From assembly GCF_010730195.1 (NCBI RefSeq), contig NZ_AP022613.1, positions 3,968,001 to 4,032,000 of the forward strand: a stretch of 64,000 bases of DNA, read 5' to 3'. This document shows, in pieces, positions 44,534 through 53,320 of this stretch (position 1 is its first letter; each line of letters opens with the position of its first letter). The DNA is from Mycobacterium conspicuum (GTDB lineage Bacteria > Actinomycetota > Actinomycetes > Mycobacteriales > Mycobacteriaceae). Both the position numbers and the translations under genes were made by a program. The notes beneath the pieces are model-generated. The model was not told the DNA's origin and did no database searches. It worked only from the letters and a program-made list of their open reading frames with translations.

Positions 44534-44570
44534 GGTCAGAGGCGGCAACTAGCCGCCTCTGACCATTTTT
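44534..44570 (+). terminator. Rho-independent terminator after tRNA-His
   Basis: A perfect 13-bp stem (GGTCAGAGGCGGC with GCCGCCTCTGACC) around a 5-nt loop, followed by ATTTTT. It ends the orn-tRNA transcription unit. Confidence 0.85.
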
Positions 44571-44588
44571 GGAGAGCCCACGGCTCGC

Positions 44589-44942
44589 TCAGGGGCGCGG
44601 GTGGTTGTCGATATAGCAATTCGTGAGGCCCGGGCCGTTGCAGTAGAGGCCGTAGGGCGGCGGCGGCTTCGGCGGGGGGTTCTCCCCGTCCCAAATCGTC
44701 TTTGCCACATTCCCGTACGGGTAGGTGAAGTAGTACGTGTGGCAGATCGTCATGTCCCAGCGCAGTGGGTCGGTGACATGATTGCCGGTCTCCGGGAGGG
44801 GTTCTCCCGGGCACCAATGATGCGCCGGACCCCAGTCGCTGTTGTCGGCGTGGGCGAGCCCAGCGCCGAGCCCCAACGCGGCGCAGCCCAAGCCGGCGGA
44901 CACCAGCAGAGCGCTTGCCGACCCCTTGATGAGTCCCTTCAT
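44589..44942 (-). CDS. Small secreted mycobacterial protein
   Basis: 117-aa protein from ATG 44942 behind AAAGGGA. A clear Sec signal peptide (MKGLIKGSASALLVSAGLGC to GLAHADN) ends with AHA-D, giving a mature chain of about 84 residues with four Cys (HHWCPGE, ICHTY, LYCNGPG, NCYIDN) able to form two disulphides, and a Pro-rich patch. No known enzyme fold recognised. It may be a cell-wall or culture-filtrate protein. Confidence 0.6.
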   Translation of the reverse strand: MKGLIKGSASALLVSAGLGCAALGLGAGLAHADNSDWGPAHHWCPGEPLPETGNHVTDPLRWDMTICHTYYFTYPYGNVAKTIWDGENPPPKPPPPYGLYCNGPGLTNCYIDNHPRP

Positions 44943-45096
44943 TTCGATCCCTTTCGTTCGGCCCGTGCCGCGACGGTATCGCCGGTAACTTGCGGAATTC
45001 TTGCGTCCGCCTTGGGCTACCGATCCCAACAGGATCACTTCAGCGCGCGAGTTTCACCCGCGCGCAAGCCTGCTCGTCGCTCCGAAGGGCAAGACG

Positions 45097-46302
45097 TCAG
45101 GTGTCGGCGTTGCCGGCCTTCCACTGCGGCCAGGGGATGTTCCAGTCGCCGAGGCCCTCGGTGCCCGGAAGCGTGCCGCCCACGGTGTTGACGACCTCGA
45201 CGATGTCACCGCGTTTGACGTGGTCATAGAACCACTCGGCATTGCTCGGGCTCACATTCAGGCACCCGTGGCTGGTGTTGGTGTGGCCCTGGGCGCCCAC
45301 CGACCACGGCGCCGAGTGCACGAACACTCCGCTGTACGACATCTGAGTGGCCCACTCGACGTCGGTGCGATATCCGTTGGGCGAGTTGACCGGTACACCG
45401 TAGGTCGACGAGTCCATGATGATGTGCTTGAACCGCCCGCCGATGATGTAGACGCCGTTGGCCGTCGGGGTGCTGTCCTTGCCCATCGACGTCGGCATGG
45501 TCTTGACCACTTCGCCGTTGATCCGAACCGTGACCATTTTCGTGGTGTCGTCGGCGGTCGCGATGACCTCGTCGCCGATGGTGAAGTGCGTCTTGACGTT
45601 GTCCTCGCCGAACATTCCGTCACCCAGGTCGACACCGTAGGTGTTGACCGCGACATCGATCGTCGTACCCGGCTTGTAGAAATGCTCTGGGCGCCAACGC
45701 ACTTCGCGGTTGTTCAGCCAGTAGAACGCGCCCTCGACGGGTGGGTTGGTGGTGATGACGATGGCCTTCTGGGCAGCGGCGCGGTTGGTGATGTTCTCGT
45801 CGAAGCGGATCGCGACCGGCTCGCCGACGCCGACCACCTCGCCGTCGCCGGGATTGACGTAGGGCATCGTCAGGTGCGCAGGCGAGCTGGTCCGGAAGGT
45901 CATCTGCCGGGTGGCCGCGCCGCCCAGGCCGAGCGCCTTGACGCTCAGCGTGTAGCGCCGGTTGTAACCGAGCTGGTCGGTGGTGGCCCAGCGCAGCCCG
46001 TCCGGGCTGAGCTGACCGCTAACCGCCTTGCCGTTCTCGTTGACCATCGTCACCGAACCCAGCACCCCGTCGGCGACGCTGACGGTCACGGGCGCATCCA
46101 CGGTGACCCCGACGGCACCGTCGGCCACCGAGGACGTGAGCTTGGGAACAAGCAGATCGGCGAACGGCGTGCCCTTGTCGAAGATGACCTTCGCCGGCGC
46201 GGCGCTGTGGCTGCTGCCGCACCCCACGGCAGCAAACAAAAACAGGGCAACAACCAGTAACGATCGGCCGCTGCGCAAAGGCGTTCTCAAGTGACCTTCC
46301 AA
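45097..46302 (-). CDS. ldtB: L,D-transpeptidase LdtB (LdtMt2-type)
   Basis: 401-aa lipoprotein that makes 3-3 cross-links in peptidoglycan; equivalent to Rv2518c. A signal peptide with lipobox AAVGC anchors it outside the membrane. Two Ig-like domains (about 50-245) precede the YkuD domain, whose catalytic motif SHGCLNVSPSNAEW has Cys347; the upstream His lies in GVFVHSAPWS. The C-terminal subdomain ends WNIPWPQWKAGN. This is the main carbapenem-sensitive transpeptidase of mycobacteria (established). Confidence 0.93.
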   Translation of the reverse strand: MEGHLRTPLRSGRSLLVVALFLFAAVGCGSSHSAAPAKVIFDKGTPFADLLVPKLTSSVADGAVGVTVDAPVTVSVADGVLGSVTMVNENGKAVSGQLSPDGLRWATTDQLGYNRRYTLSVKALGLGGAATRQMTFRTSSPAHLTMPYVNPGDGEVVGVGEPVAIRFDENITNRAAAQKAIVITTNPPVEGAFYWLNNREVRWRPEHFYKPGTTIDVAVNTYGVDLGDGMFGEDNVKTHFTIGDEVIATADDTTKMVTVRINGEVVKTMPTSMGKDSTPTANGVYIIGGRFKHIIMDSSTYGVPVNSPNGYRTDVEWATQMSYSGVFVHSAPWSVGAQGHTNTSHGCLNVSPSNAEWFYDHVKRGDIVEVVNTVGGTLPGTEGLGDWNIPWPQWKAGNADT

Positions 46303-46320
46303 GTGCGAGGGGTTTACTCT

Positions 46321-46336
46321 TGGTCACCGCTGACCA
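46321..46336. promoter_or_regulatory. Palindrome upstream of ldtB
   Basis: TGGTCA and TGACCA arms separated by CCGC, 18 bp before the ldtB start. It could be an operator or a leader hairpin; the regulator is unknown. The remaining 46337-46593 shows nothing recognisable. Confidence 0.3.
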
Positions 46337-46593
46337 GACACAGTGCATGCATTCTAAATGTTCGCGGCCGCTCGCCACGCGGAGATGGAACCGGTCAGCG
46401 GTTCAGTGTCGCCATCGTGACAGATTCTCCACGTGGTGTGCGAAAACAGCTGGTAGCAGGCGATCAAGGCGCGGCGAATTGCCCCCGGTCGGACCCGTCA
46501 TGCCCACCCCCGTTTGACCGGCCAGCACCCGGGTACCGCACGCAAGCGGGATAAGCGCCGGTTCGGCTGGCTCACAAGCGGATTGGATCAACG

Positions 46594-47826
46594 ATGAACA
46601 CGACCGACGACGCCATCGAAATCAGGCATCCCACCGAGAGCGATTGGCAGGCGGTCTACGAAAACCAGGCGCGCGCTTTCGGCGATCCGATCACCACGGC
46701 GGACGTCGAAGCCTGGAAACGTCGGGTCCGGCTTGAGGACATTCTGATCGCCGAGGACGTCTCGCACGACCCACTGCTGGTAGGAACCTCGATCATCTAC
46801 CGGACGCGGCTCACCGTGCCGGGTGGCGGCGGTCTGCGGGCCGCGTGGCTGACGATGATCAGCGTCGCGTCGACCCATCAGGGCAAGCAGGTATGGGCGC
46901 AGCTCAGCGCTCAGGGGCTGGGAATCCTCATCGACCGCGGCTACCCGGTGATCTGTGGCGTCCCCACCCAAACGGCGATCTACGACGGATTCGGCGCCGG
47001 CGTGGCCAGCTATTCGCAGACCTACTCCATCGATCGCCGCGGCGCGAAGCTGCGAGCCGCCCCGGGGAAAAACCGCGCCCGCGAGGTCAACGCCGCCGAC
47101 GCGCGCACGCATCTGCCGGAAATCTACGAGCGCTGGTGCGCGGCAACCAATGGGGCGGTGAGCCGCGACCGCGCCTGGTGGGCCGACCATCTGGAGGATC
47201 GGCCGACGCTGCGAGGCAGGGCGTCGGCGCTGAACTACACCATCCATCCGGACGGCTTCCTTACCTATCGCGTCGTCTCCGACACTCCGCACGCTTTCCG
47301 GCCGCCGCTGGGCACCGTGGTGGTGCAGGACTTTTGCCCGATCACCGACGACGCTCACACCGAGCTGCTCGAAACGTTGTTGGCGATGGAGATGTTCGAC
47401 ACCATCGAGATCGAAGTGCCGCCCGACGATCCGCTGCCGCTGAAGCTCTCCGACCAGCGGGCCGCCCACACCAAGGGCATGGACGACTACCTGTGGGTAC
47501 GGATCAACGACGTGCCCGAGGTGCTGGGAAGCCGCGTGTACGGCGCCGACACCGACCTCGTGCTGGAAATCACCGACCCGCTCGGCCTCGCCGGCGGTCG
47601 GTTCCTGCTGCAGACTCGTGACGGCGTCGGCAAATGCACGCCACATGACGGGCCGCCGGACGTCGAATTGGGTCTCGCTGCGCTGACGACGATCTTCATG
47701 GGGGCGCACCGAGCGTCCCAACTGTCCCGCGCGGGCCGCATCACCGAGCTGCGCGCGGGCGCGCTGCGCGACCTGGACGCCGCATTCGACGTCGAGCGGG
47801 CACCGTACTGCGGGACACTTTTCTGA
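46594..47826 (+). CDS. Eis-like GNAT acetyltransferase
   Basis: 410-aa protein with the three-part Eis architecture: an N-terminal GNAT domain, a central second GNAT-like domain and a C-terminal SCP-like region. ISVASTHQGKQVWAQL is the acetyl-CoA loop (V-x-x-x-x-Q-G-K). A Tyr in AIYDGFGAG and the terminal Phe match the general acid and base roles described for Eis. Eis proteins acetylate amines including aminoglycosides. Whether this one affects drug response is untested; it is a paralogue, not necessarily Rv2416c itself. Confidence 0.75.
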   Translation: MNTTDDAIEIRHPTESDWQAVYENQARAFGDPITTADVEAWKRRVRLEDILIAEDVSHDPLLVGTSIIYRTRLTVPGGGGLRAAWLTMISVASTHQGKQVWAQLSAQGLGILIDRGYPVICGVPTQTAIYDGFGAGVASYSQTYSIDRRGAKLRAAPGKNRAREVNAADARTHLPEIYERWCAATNGAVSRDRAWWADHLEDRPTLRGRASALNYTIHPDGFLTYRVVSDTPHAFRPPLGTVVVQDFCPITDDAHTELLETLLAMEMFDTIEIEVPPDDPLPLKLSDQRAAHTKGMDDYLWVRINDVPEVLGSRVYGADTDLVLEITDPLGLAGGRFLLQTRDGVGKCTPHDGPPDVELGLAALTTIFMGAHRASQLSRAGRITELRAGALRDLDAAFDVERAPYCGTLF

Positions 47827-47911
47827 TCGGTGCAGCTACCCTGGAAGGGTTCCGAGATTTCGTTCTGCGACAGAACGCCTGTTATTGTCGCAACGCGGTC
47901 ACGGCCGACCG

Positions 47912-47984
<73 letters not shown>

Positions 47985-48076
47985 CTTCTGGGGGCATTTT
48001 TGTGCCTGGGCTTCGCACCAGCGGTCGGTGCGGGTAGTTTCTTTCGTCACCGTCACTTGGTGCCGAAGGAGCCGCA

Positions 48077-49825
48077 ATGGGGTTCATCCAGCCCAACCTG
48101 CCCGTCGTCGACGTCGCCGAGTGGACCAAGCTCTCGCGGGCCGAGCGGATCGTGCCAATGGCACGCCATATCGCCGCGAACGGGTTCGGCACCCCGCTGA
48201 TCATGCATGTGATGTACGGCGTGAAGATCGGGCTGTACATCCTCGGCGGTTGGCTGTTCGCCTGGTCCACAACGGGTATCGGCAGCTTCACCAACGTCGC
48301 GGCGTGGTGGACCGAACCGATCGTGTTCCAAAAGGCAGTGCTCTACACGATGCTCTTCGAAGTCGTCGGTCTGGGTTGCTGCTTCGGTCCGCTGGCCGGT
48401 CGCTACTTTCCGCCGATGGGTTCGATCCTCTACTGGCTGCGACCGGGCACCATCCGGCTACCGCCGTGGCCGGGCCGGGTGCCGATGACCAAGGGCAGCA
48501 ACAGGACTTGGTTCGACGCACTGCTCTACGGCGCGCTGCTGGTGCTGCTCGCGAGCGCGCTGGTGTCCGACGGCAGCGGCCCAATACCCGTGCTGCACAC
48601 GGCAATCGGTGTGCTACCACGCTGGCACACCATCGCGATCCTGACGGTCCTGGCCGTGCTCGGCGTGCGCGACAAGATCATCTTCCTGGCCGCCCGCGGC
48701 GAGGTGTACGCGCCGCTGGCGTTGGTGTTCGCGTTCTCCGGGGCCGACATCATCGTCGGGGCCAAGGTCGTGTTCATGGTGATCTGGCTGGGCGCGGCGA
48801 CCTCAAAGCTCAACCGGCACTTCCCCTTCGTGATCTCCACGATGCTGGCTAACAACCCGTTCATCCCGTCGGGACCGCTCAAGCGGTCGATGTTTCGGCA
48901 CTATCCAGATGACCTGCGGCCCAGCGGATTGGCGGGGTTCATCGCCCACTTCTCCACCGCGGTAGAGGGTTTGGTGCCATTGGCGCTGTTCTTCTCCCAC
49001 GGCGGCTGGCTGACCGCCGCTGCCGCCTTCGTGATGATCGTGTTTCACCTCAACATCCTGCTGGCCTTCCCGATGGGCGTGCCGCTGGAATGGAACGTCT
49101 TCATGATCTTCGGGGTGCTCTGGCTGTTCGTCGCGCACGCGCCCCTGGGGTTGTCGGACGTCACCAACCCGGTGCCGATCGTCGCGCTGTTCGTCGTCGT
49201 CGCCGGAACCGTCGTGGTCGGAAACCTCTACCCGCGCAAGGTTTCCTTCTTACCCGGCATGCGCTATTACGCCGGCAACTGGGACACCACGGTGTGGTGC
49301 GTCAAGCCGTCGGTCGACGAAAAGATCCGTATCGGCTCCCGCGCGCTCGGCCCGTTGCAGCACCTGCAGCTCGAACGGTTGTACAAGTCCAAGGAGGACA
49401 CCCTCGTCCCGTTGCACCTGGCCTTGGCGTTCCGCGGGATGAACACCCACGGCCGCGCGCTGTATACCCTGGTGCACCGCGCGCTGGCAGATTACAACGA
49501 GGACGACTACAACCTGTGCGAGGGCGAGACCCTGTGCGCGGTGGTGCTCGGTTGGAACTTCGGCGACGGGCATCTGCACAACGAGTGCCTGATCGAGGCG
49601 CTCCAGGAGCGGTGCGGGTTCGAGCCCGGCGACGTGCGGGTGGTGATTCTCGACTCGCAACCCATCCACCGCCAGACCCAGGAATACCGCCTCGTGGACG
49701 CGGCCACCGGGGAATTCGAGCGCGGCTACGTCAACGTCGCGGACATGGCCGACGCCCAGCCGTGGGCCGATGACCTACCGATACATGTCCAGCGCAGCGG
49801 CGCGGATGCCGTCAGCGATTCCTGA
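48077..49825 (+). CDS. DUF3556 family membrane protein
   Basis: 582-aa integral membrane protein. The N-terminal 400 residues contain about eight to ten hydrophobic helices; the C-terminal 180 residues are soluble and presumably cytoplasmic (SVDEKIRIGSRALGPLQHLQ, then YNLCEGETLCAVVLGWNFGD). Length and pattern fit the actinobacterial DUF3556 family. Starts at ATG 48077 behind GGAGCCGCA. Overlaps the end of the next gene on the other strand by 14 bp. Function unknown. Confidence 0.7.
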   Translation: MGFIQPNLPVVDVAEWTKLSRAERIVPMARHIAANGFGTPLIMHVMYGVKIGLYILGGWLFAWSTTGIGSFTNVAAWWTEPIVFQKAVLYTMLFEVVGLGCCFGPLAGRYFPPMGSILYWLRPGTIRLPPWPGRVPMTKGSNRTWFDALLYGALLVLLASALVSDGSGPIPVLHTAIGVLPRWHTIAILTVLAVLGVRDKIIFLAARGEVYAPLALVFAFSGADIIVGAKVVFMVIWLGAATSKLNRHFPFVISTMLANNPFIPSGPLKRSMFRHYPDDLRPSGLAGFIAHFSTAVEGLVPLALFFSHGGWLTAAAAFVMIVFHLNILLAFPMGVPLEWNVFMIFGVLWLFVAHAPLGLSDVTNPVPIVALFVVVAGTVVVGNLYPRKVSFLPGMRYYAGNWDTTVWCVKPSVDEKIRIGSRALGPLQHLQLERLYKSKEDTLVPLHLALAFRGMNTHGRALYTLVHRALADYNEDDYNLCEGETLCAVVLGWNFGDGHLHNECLIEALQERCGFEPGDVRVVILDSQPIHRQTQEYRLVDAATGEFERGYVNVADMADAQPWADDLPIHVQRSGADAVSDS

Positions 49826-50039
49826 CGCGGTGCACCACGACCACCACGACGAGCGCCCCAACCCCGGCCAGTGACGCCGTGACCACGGGTTTTCTGACGA
49901 ACTCGATCACCCGGGCCTTCAGATCGTCGGCGAGGCGGCGGGGGTTGGCGCGCTCGGCAAGGGAGTCGACGGTGGCCGCCAGCTGATCGCGAGCGACGTC
50001 AATGTCCTGCTTGATGGCTTCGGGGTCGCGGTCCGCCAC
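49812..50039 (-). CDS. DUF3618 small membrane-anchored protein (Rv2520c)
   Basis: 75-aa protein, the length of Rv2520c. GTG 50039 with GGAGG 8 nt upstream was preferred over TTG 50054. The N-terminal helical DUF3618 motif (DPEAIKQDIDVARDQLAATV) is followed by one C-terminal transmembrane helix (VVTASLAGVGALVVVVVVH) with a basic end. It overlaps the end of the DUF3556 gene tail to tail. Function unknown. Confidence 0.8.
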   Translation of the reverse strand: MADRDPEAIKQDIDVARDQLAATVDSLAERANPRRLADDLKARVIEFVRKPVVTASLAGVGALVVVVVVHRVRNR

Positions 50040-50080
50040 GTGTCTGTCCTCCAACTCACCCAGTCGGCCTGGTGCACTGA

Positions 50081-50097
50081 GGCACTACCCTAGTGCC
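50081..50097. promoter_or_regulatory. Perfect 7-bp inverted repeat between Rv2520c-like gene and bcp
   Basis: GGCACTA and TAGTGCC flank CCC, midway in a divergent promoter region. It may be an operator for either gene. Too short, and lacking a T-run, to be a terminator. Confidence 0.3.
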
Positions 50098-50233
50098 GAC
50101 AATCCCGTGCGCCGAAAGCGGAAGCACTGACCGCGAGCCGAACCTGGCTGCGATTTCGCGGCGCGGTTTTCGCAGTGGGGTTCGGCTCGCGGGTTGGCGC
50201 CCGGACACCGACGACTATTTCAAGGAGAGAACC

Positions 50234-50707
50234 GTGACGGAGACCACGCGGCTGGCGCCCGGGGATAAGGCGCCCGCGTTCAGCCTGCCCGACGCCGACG
50301 GCAACAAGGTGTCGCTGTCCGACTTCAAGGGCCGCCGGGTCGTCGTGTATTTCTATCCGGCGGCCTCGACGCCGGGATGCACGAAACAGGCCTGCGATTT
50401 CCGCGACAGCCTTGCCGAGCTCAACGACGCCGGCCTTGACGTCGTCGGCATCTCCCCCGACAAGCCGGAGAAGCTGGCGAAATTCCGTGATGCCGAGAAG
50501 CTGACGTTCCCCTTACTGTCCGATCCGGAGCGCAAGGTGTTGACCGCCTGGGGCGCCTATGGCGAAAAGCAGATGTACGGCAAGACCGTCACGGGCGTCA
50601 TCCGCTCGACATTCGTCGTCGACGAAAAGGGCAAGATCGCCGTCGCGCAGTACAACGTCAAGGCCACCGGTCACGTGGCCAAGCTGCGCCGCGACCTGTC
50701 GGTCTAG
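50234..50707 (+). CDS. bcp: Peroxiredoxin Bcp (PrxQ type)
   Basis: 157-aa thiol peroxidase, the length of Rv2521. The start is GTG 50234 behind AAGGAGAG; the longer frame to 50093 was rejected. Active site STPGCTKQAC: peroxidatic Cys49 and resolving Cys54 five residues on, the atypical 2-Cys PrxQ pattern. Detoxifies hydrogen and organic peroxides using thioredoxin. Stands alone on the plus strand. Confidence 0.92.
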   Translation: MTETTRLAPGDKAPAFSLPDADGNKVSLSDFKGRRVVVYFYPAASTPGCTKQACDFRDSLAELNDAGLDVVGISPDKPEKLAKFRDAEKLTFPLLSDPERKVLTAWGAYGEKQMYGKTVTGVIRSTFVVDEKGKIAVAQYNVKATGHVAKLRRDLSV

Positions 50708-50860
50708 CGGCACGCTCCGCCGCTGCCGGCCTGTCTATGAATTCGATTTCAGTAGCCGACTACTGCACCCCACCGCGTGAGTTCGTGTGAGCCTAGGTTG
50801 AGCGCCGGGCCGCGACCCTAGCTCGCCCAGGTCGGCTCGATGAGCTGGTGGAGGACAGAC

Positions 50861-51361
50861 ATGCCGTATGTGCTCGCCGCGCCGGAAATGATGACGGCGG
50901 CGGCCGGGGATCTGGCAGGCATCGGTTCGGCGCTGAGCAAGGCGCATGCGGCGGCGGCAGCCCCGACCGTCGGGCTGGTACCCGCGGCCGCCGACGAGGT
51001 GTCAGCGGGTATCGCGCACCTGTTCTCGCGGTACGCCGAGGACTTTCAGGGGCTGGCGGGGCGGGCCGCGGCGTTTCATGAGCACTTTGCACAACACTTG
51101 ACGGAGGCCGCGCACTCGTATGCCGGTGCCGAGGCCATCAATGTCGCGAATTTGCGTTGGCTGCTTGAGAATGCGGGCGTATTCGCCGCGAGTCAGTATC
51201 TGTTCGCAACGCTGCGAAGCGAAAACGTATTCTTCCAAATTCTGCAGCAGGTGCTGGAGCCGATACGCGCGATATTGGGGCTGAGCCTCCTTCTGCTTCT
51301 TCTCTCGGGGGCCTACGTATTCGTGCTGCTGAGCAATTTCTTGGGTCAACTGGGGCTCTAA
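50861..51361 (+). CDS. PE-family protein
   Basis: 166-aa protein starting at ATG 50861 behind GGAGGACAG. The first about 95 residues are a PE domain (MPYVLAAPEMMTAAAGDLAG, then YAEDFQGLAGRAAAFHEHF), with YAxxD-like YAEDF for type VII secretion. The C-terminal part has a hydrophobic helix (AILGLSLLLLLLSGAYVFVLL), unlike PGRS or PPE-partner proteins. No PPE gene adjoins. A counterpart of PE26 (Rv2519), which in M. tuberculosis lies next to ldtB (recalled), is likely. It probably inserts in the envelope. Confidence 0.85.
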   Translation: MPYVLAAPEMMTAAAGDLAGIGSALSKAHAAAAAPTVGLVPAAADEVSAGIAHLFSRYAEDFQGLAGRAAAFHEHFAQHLTEAAHSYAGAEAINVANLRWLLENAGVFAASQYLFATLRSENVFFQILQQVLEPIRAILGLSLLLLLLSGAYVFVLLSNFLGQLGL

Positions 51362-51469
51362 AACGCCAGGCCCTGAGATCACTAGCCGCCCGGGCGCAAG
51401 AATCTCGCAAGCGCGTCGCGGCAAACTAGCAGCGCGCTCCTTAATCGGAGCGGCCAAAGGGAGCCGACC

Positions 51470-51949
51470 ATGAACACCCCAGACCCCGAGGACTACATCC
51501 GCGAGCACGAACGCGGGATCAATCAGCCGTCGGACACGCCCCGACCGCGGCCGCTACAAGGGGTCGCGAAACTTGCCAACACCACCCGGGGACGGCTGGT
51601 GTTGGCGTGTGCGGTCGCGGGCGCGGTCGCGATCGCGGTGTTCTTGGGTCAGTACGCCGGCAAGACCACCGTGCACGGGAACCTCACCATGATCAACAAC
51701 GGCGCGAAGGACACGATCGACTGCAACGACGGAAACCTCAGGCTGGACGGGGACAACAACACCTACACCGTCACCGGCCACTGTCGCAGGCTTGACATCT
51801 TCGGCAGCGCGAATCATGTCGTCGTCGACAGCGCCGATACCATCGGCGCGTTCGGCGACGACAACGCGGTGATCTACCACTCCGGGTCGCCGACGATCAA
51901 CAAGACCGGCAACAACAACACCGTCTGGCGAGGCCAAAGCACCCGTTAG
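51470..51949 (+). CDS. DUF3060 domain membrane-anchored protein
   Basis: 159-aa protein. One transmembrane helix at about 43-60 (LVLACAVAGAVAIAVFLG) follows a polar N-terminus; the outer part (70-159) is a DUF3060 domain of repeated short beta strands rich in Asn, Asp and Gly (GNLTMINNGAKDTIDCND, GSANHVVVDS, GNNNTVWRG). Two Cys could bond. Found in mycobacterial envelope proteins; function unknown. Convergent with the peptidase gene. Confidence 0.75.
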   Translation: MNTPDPEDYIREHERGINQPSDTPRPRPLQGVAKLANTTRGRLVLACAVAGAVAIAVFLGQYAGKTTVHGNLTMINNGAKDTIDCNDGNLRLDGDNNTYTVTGHCRRLDIFGSANHVVVDSADTIGAFGDDNAVIYHSGSPTINKTGNNNTVWRGQSTR

Positions 51950-53280
51950 GCCAAATTGGCCAGCAGCAGCGCTTCGGAGATCGCCGCGCGTTCCAGCACA
52001 CCCAGATGGACGCTTTCGTTGACGCTGTGCGCCTGTGTCGCGGGGTCTTCCACCCCCATCACGAGCAGCTTCGCCTCGGGGAAGGCGGCGGCGAACTCGG
52101 CGATGAACGGAATCGAACCGCCAATCCCCACATCGACCGGGTCGGCGCCCCACGCCTGCCGGAAGGCCGCACGCGCGGCGTCATACACCGGCCCGCGGGC
52201 CTCGATGGCGTACGGCTCGCCGATCTCGCCGCGCTCGACGCTAACCCGCGCACCCCACGGGACGTGGCGCCGCAGATGATCGGTCAACGCGTCCAGGTGG
52301 GCCTTGGCGTCGCCGCCGGGCGGGACGCGCATGCTGATCTTGGCGCGGGCCCGCGGGATGAGCGTATTGGATGCTGCCGCAACGGATGTGGTGTCGATAC
52401 CGATCACGGTGATCGCAGGCTTGGCCCAAAGTCGCTGCGGCACAGACCCAGAGCCGATCTCCGACACCCCGTCCAACAGCCCGGTATCGGCGCGCACCCG
52501 CTCGGGCGGGAAGTCCGGATAGTTCAAGGCGGCGGCGTTCGTTTCGTGCAGGCCGGCCACAGCCACGTTGCCGTCGTCGTCGTGCAGGCTGGCGAGCAGG
52601 CGCACCAGCACGCTCAGCGCGTCGGGTATCACTCCGCCCCACAGGCCGGAGTGCAGCCCGTGGTCGAGCGTGGCCACCTCGACCACGCAGTCGACCAGTC
52701 CCCGCAGCGATATTGTCAGCGCCGGCACCTCGGTGCTCCAGTTGTCCGAGTCGGCGATGACGATGACGTCGGCGGCCAACGCATCGCGGTGCGCGGCCAG
52801 CAGCCGGCCCAACGACGGCGACCCCGATTCCTCCTCGCCCTCGACGAAGACCGTCACGCCCACCGGCGGTCGGCCGCCATGCGCCCGGAAGGCCGCCAAA
52901 TGCGTTGCGATACCGGCCTTGTCGTCGGCGCTGCCCCGTCCGTAGAGTCGGCCACCGCGTTCGGTCGGTTCGAACGGCGGGGACACCCACTGCTCGTGAT
53001 TTCCTTCGGGCTGCACGTCATGGTGGGCATACAACAGCACGGTCGGAGCACCCGGTGGCGCCGGATACCGGGCGATGACCGCGGGCGCGCCGCCCTCGCT
53101 GACAGTGCGGACATCGTCAAAACCAGCCTGCGACAACAGTTCTACGACGGCCTGTGCGCTGCGATGCACCTCGTCACGCCGGCCGGGGTCGGCCCACACC
53201 GATTCGATCCGCACCAAGTCCTCGAGGTCGCGACGCACCGAAGGCAAGACGTCGCGAACTCGCTCAACCAGATCAGTCAT
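51946..53280 (-). CDS. M20-family dipeptidase (Rv2522c-like)
   Basis: 444-aa zinc peptidase. Metal-binding motifs: LLYAHHDVQPEGNHEQW, GRGSADDKAGIATHLAAF (bridging Asp), VEGEEESGSPSL (catalytic and metal Glu pair) and ADSDNWS. The C-terminal dimerisation domain and a final His in THSVNESVH-type QAHSVNESVH are visible. Likely cleaves dipeptides or related amides in the cytoplasm; no signal peptide. Convergent with the DUF3060 gene (4-bp overlap). Confidence 0.88.
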   Translation of the reverse strand: MTDLVERVRDVLPSVRRDLEDLVRIESVWADPGRRDEVHRSAQAVVELLSQAGFDDVRTVSEGGAPAVIARYPAPPGAPTVLLYAHHDVQPEGNHEQWVSPPFEPTERGGRLYGRGSADDKAGIATHLAAFRAHGGRPPVGVTVFVEGEEESGSPSLGRLLAAHRDALAADVIVIADSDNWSTEVPALTISLRGLVDCVVEVATLDHGLHSGLWGGVIPDALSVLVRLLASLHDDDGNVAVAGLHETNAAALNYPDFPPERVRADTGLLDGVSEIGSGSVPQRLWAKPAITVIGIDTTSVAAASNTLIPRARAKISMRVPPGGDAKAHLDALTDHLRRHVPWGARVSVERGEIGEPYAIEARGPVYDAARAAFRQAWGADPVDVGIGGSIPFIAEFAAAFPEAKLLVMGVEDPATQAHSVNESVHLGVLERAAISEALLLANLA

Positions 53281-53320
53281 GGTTTTCAGGCTAGCGAACG
53301 CCGCCCCCTAAGCTGGGCCT

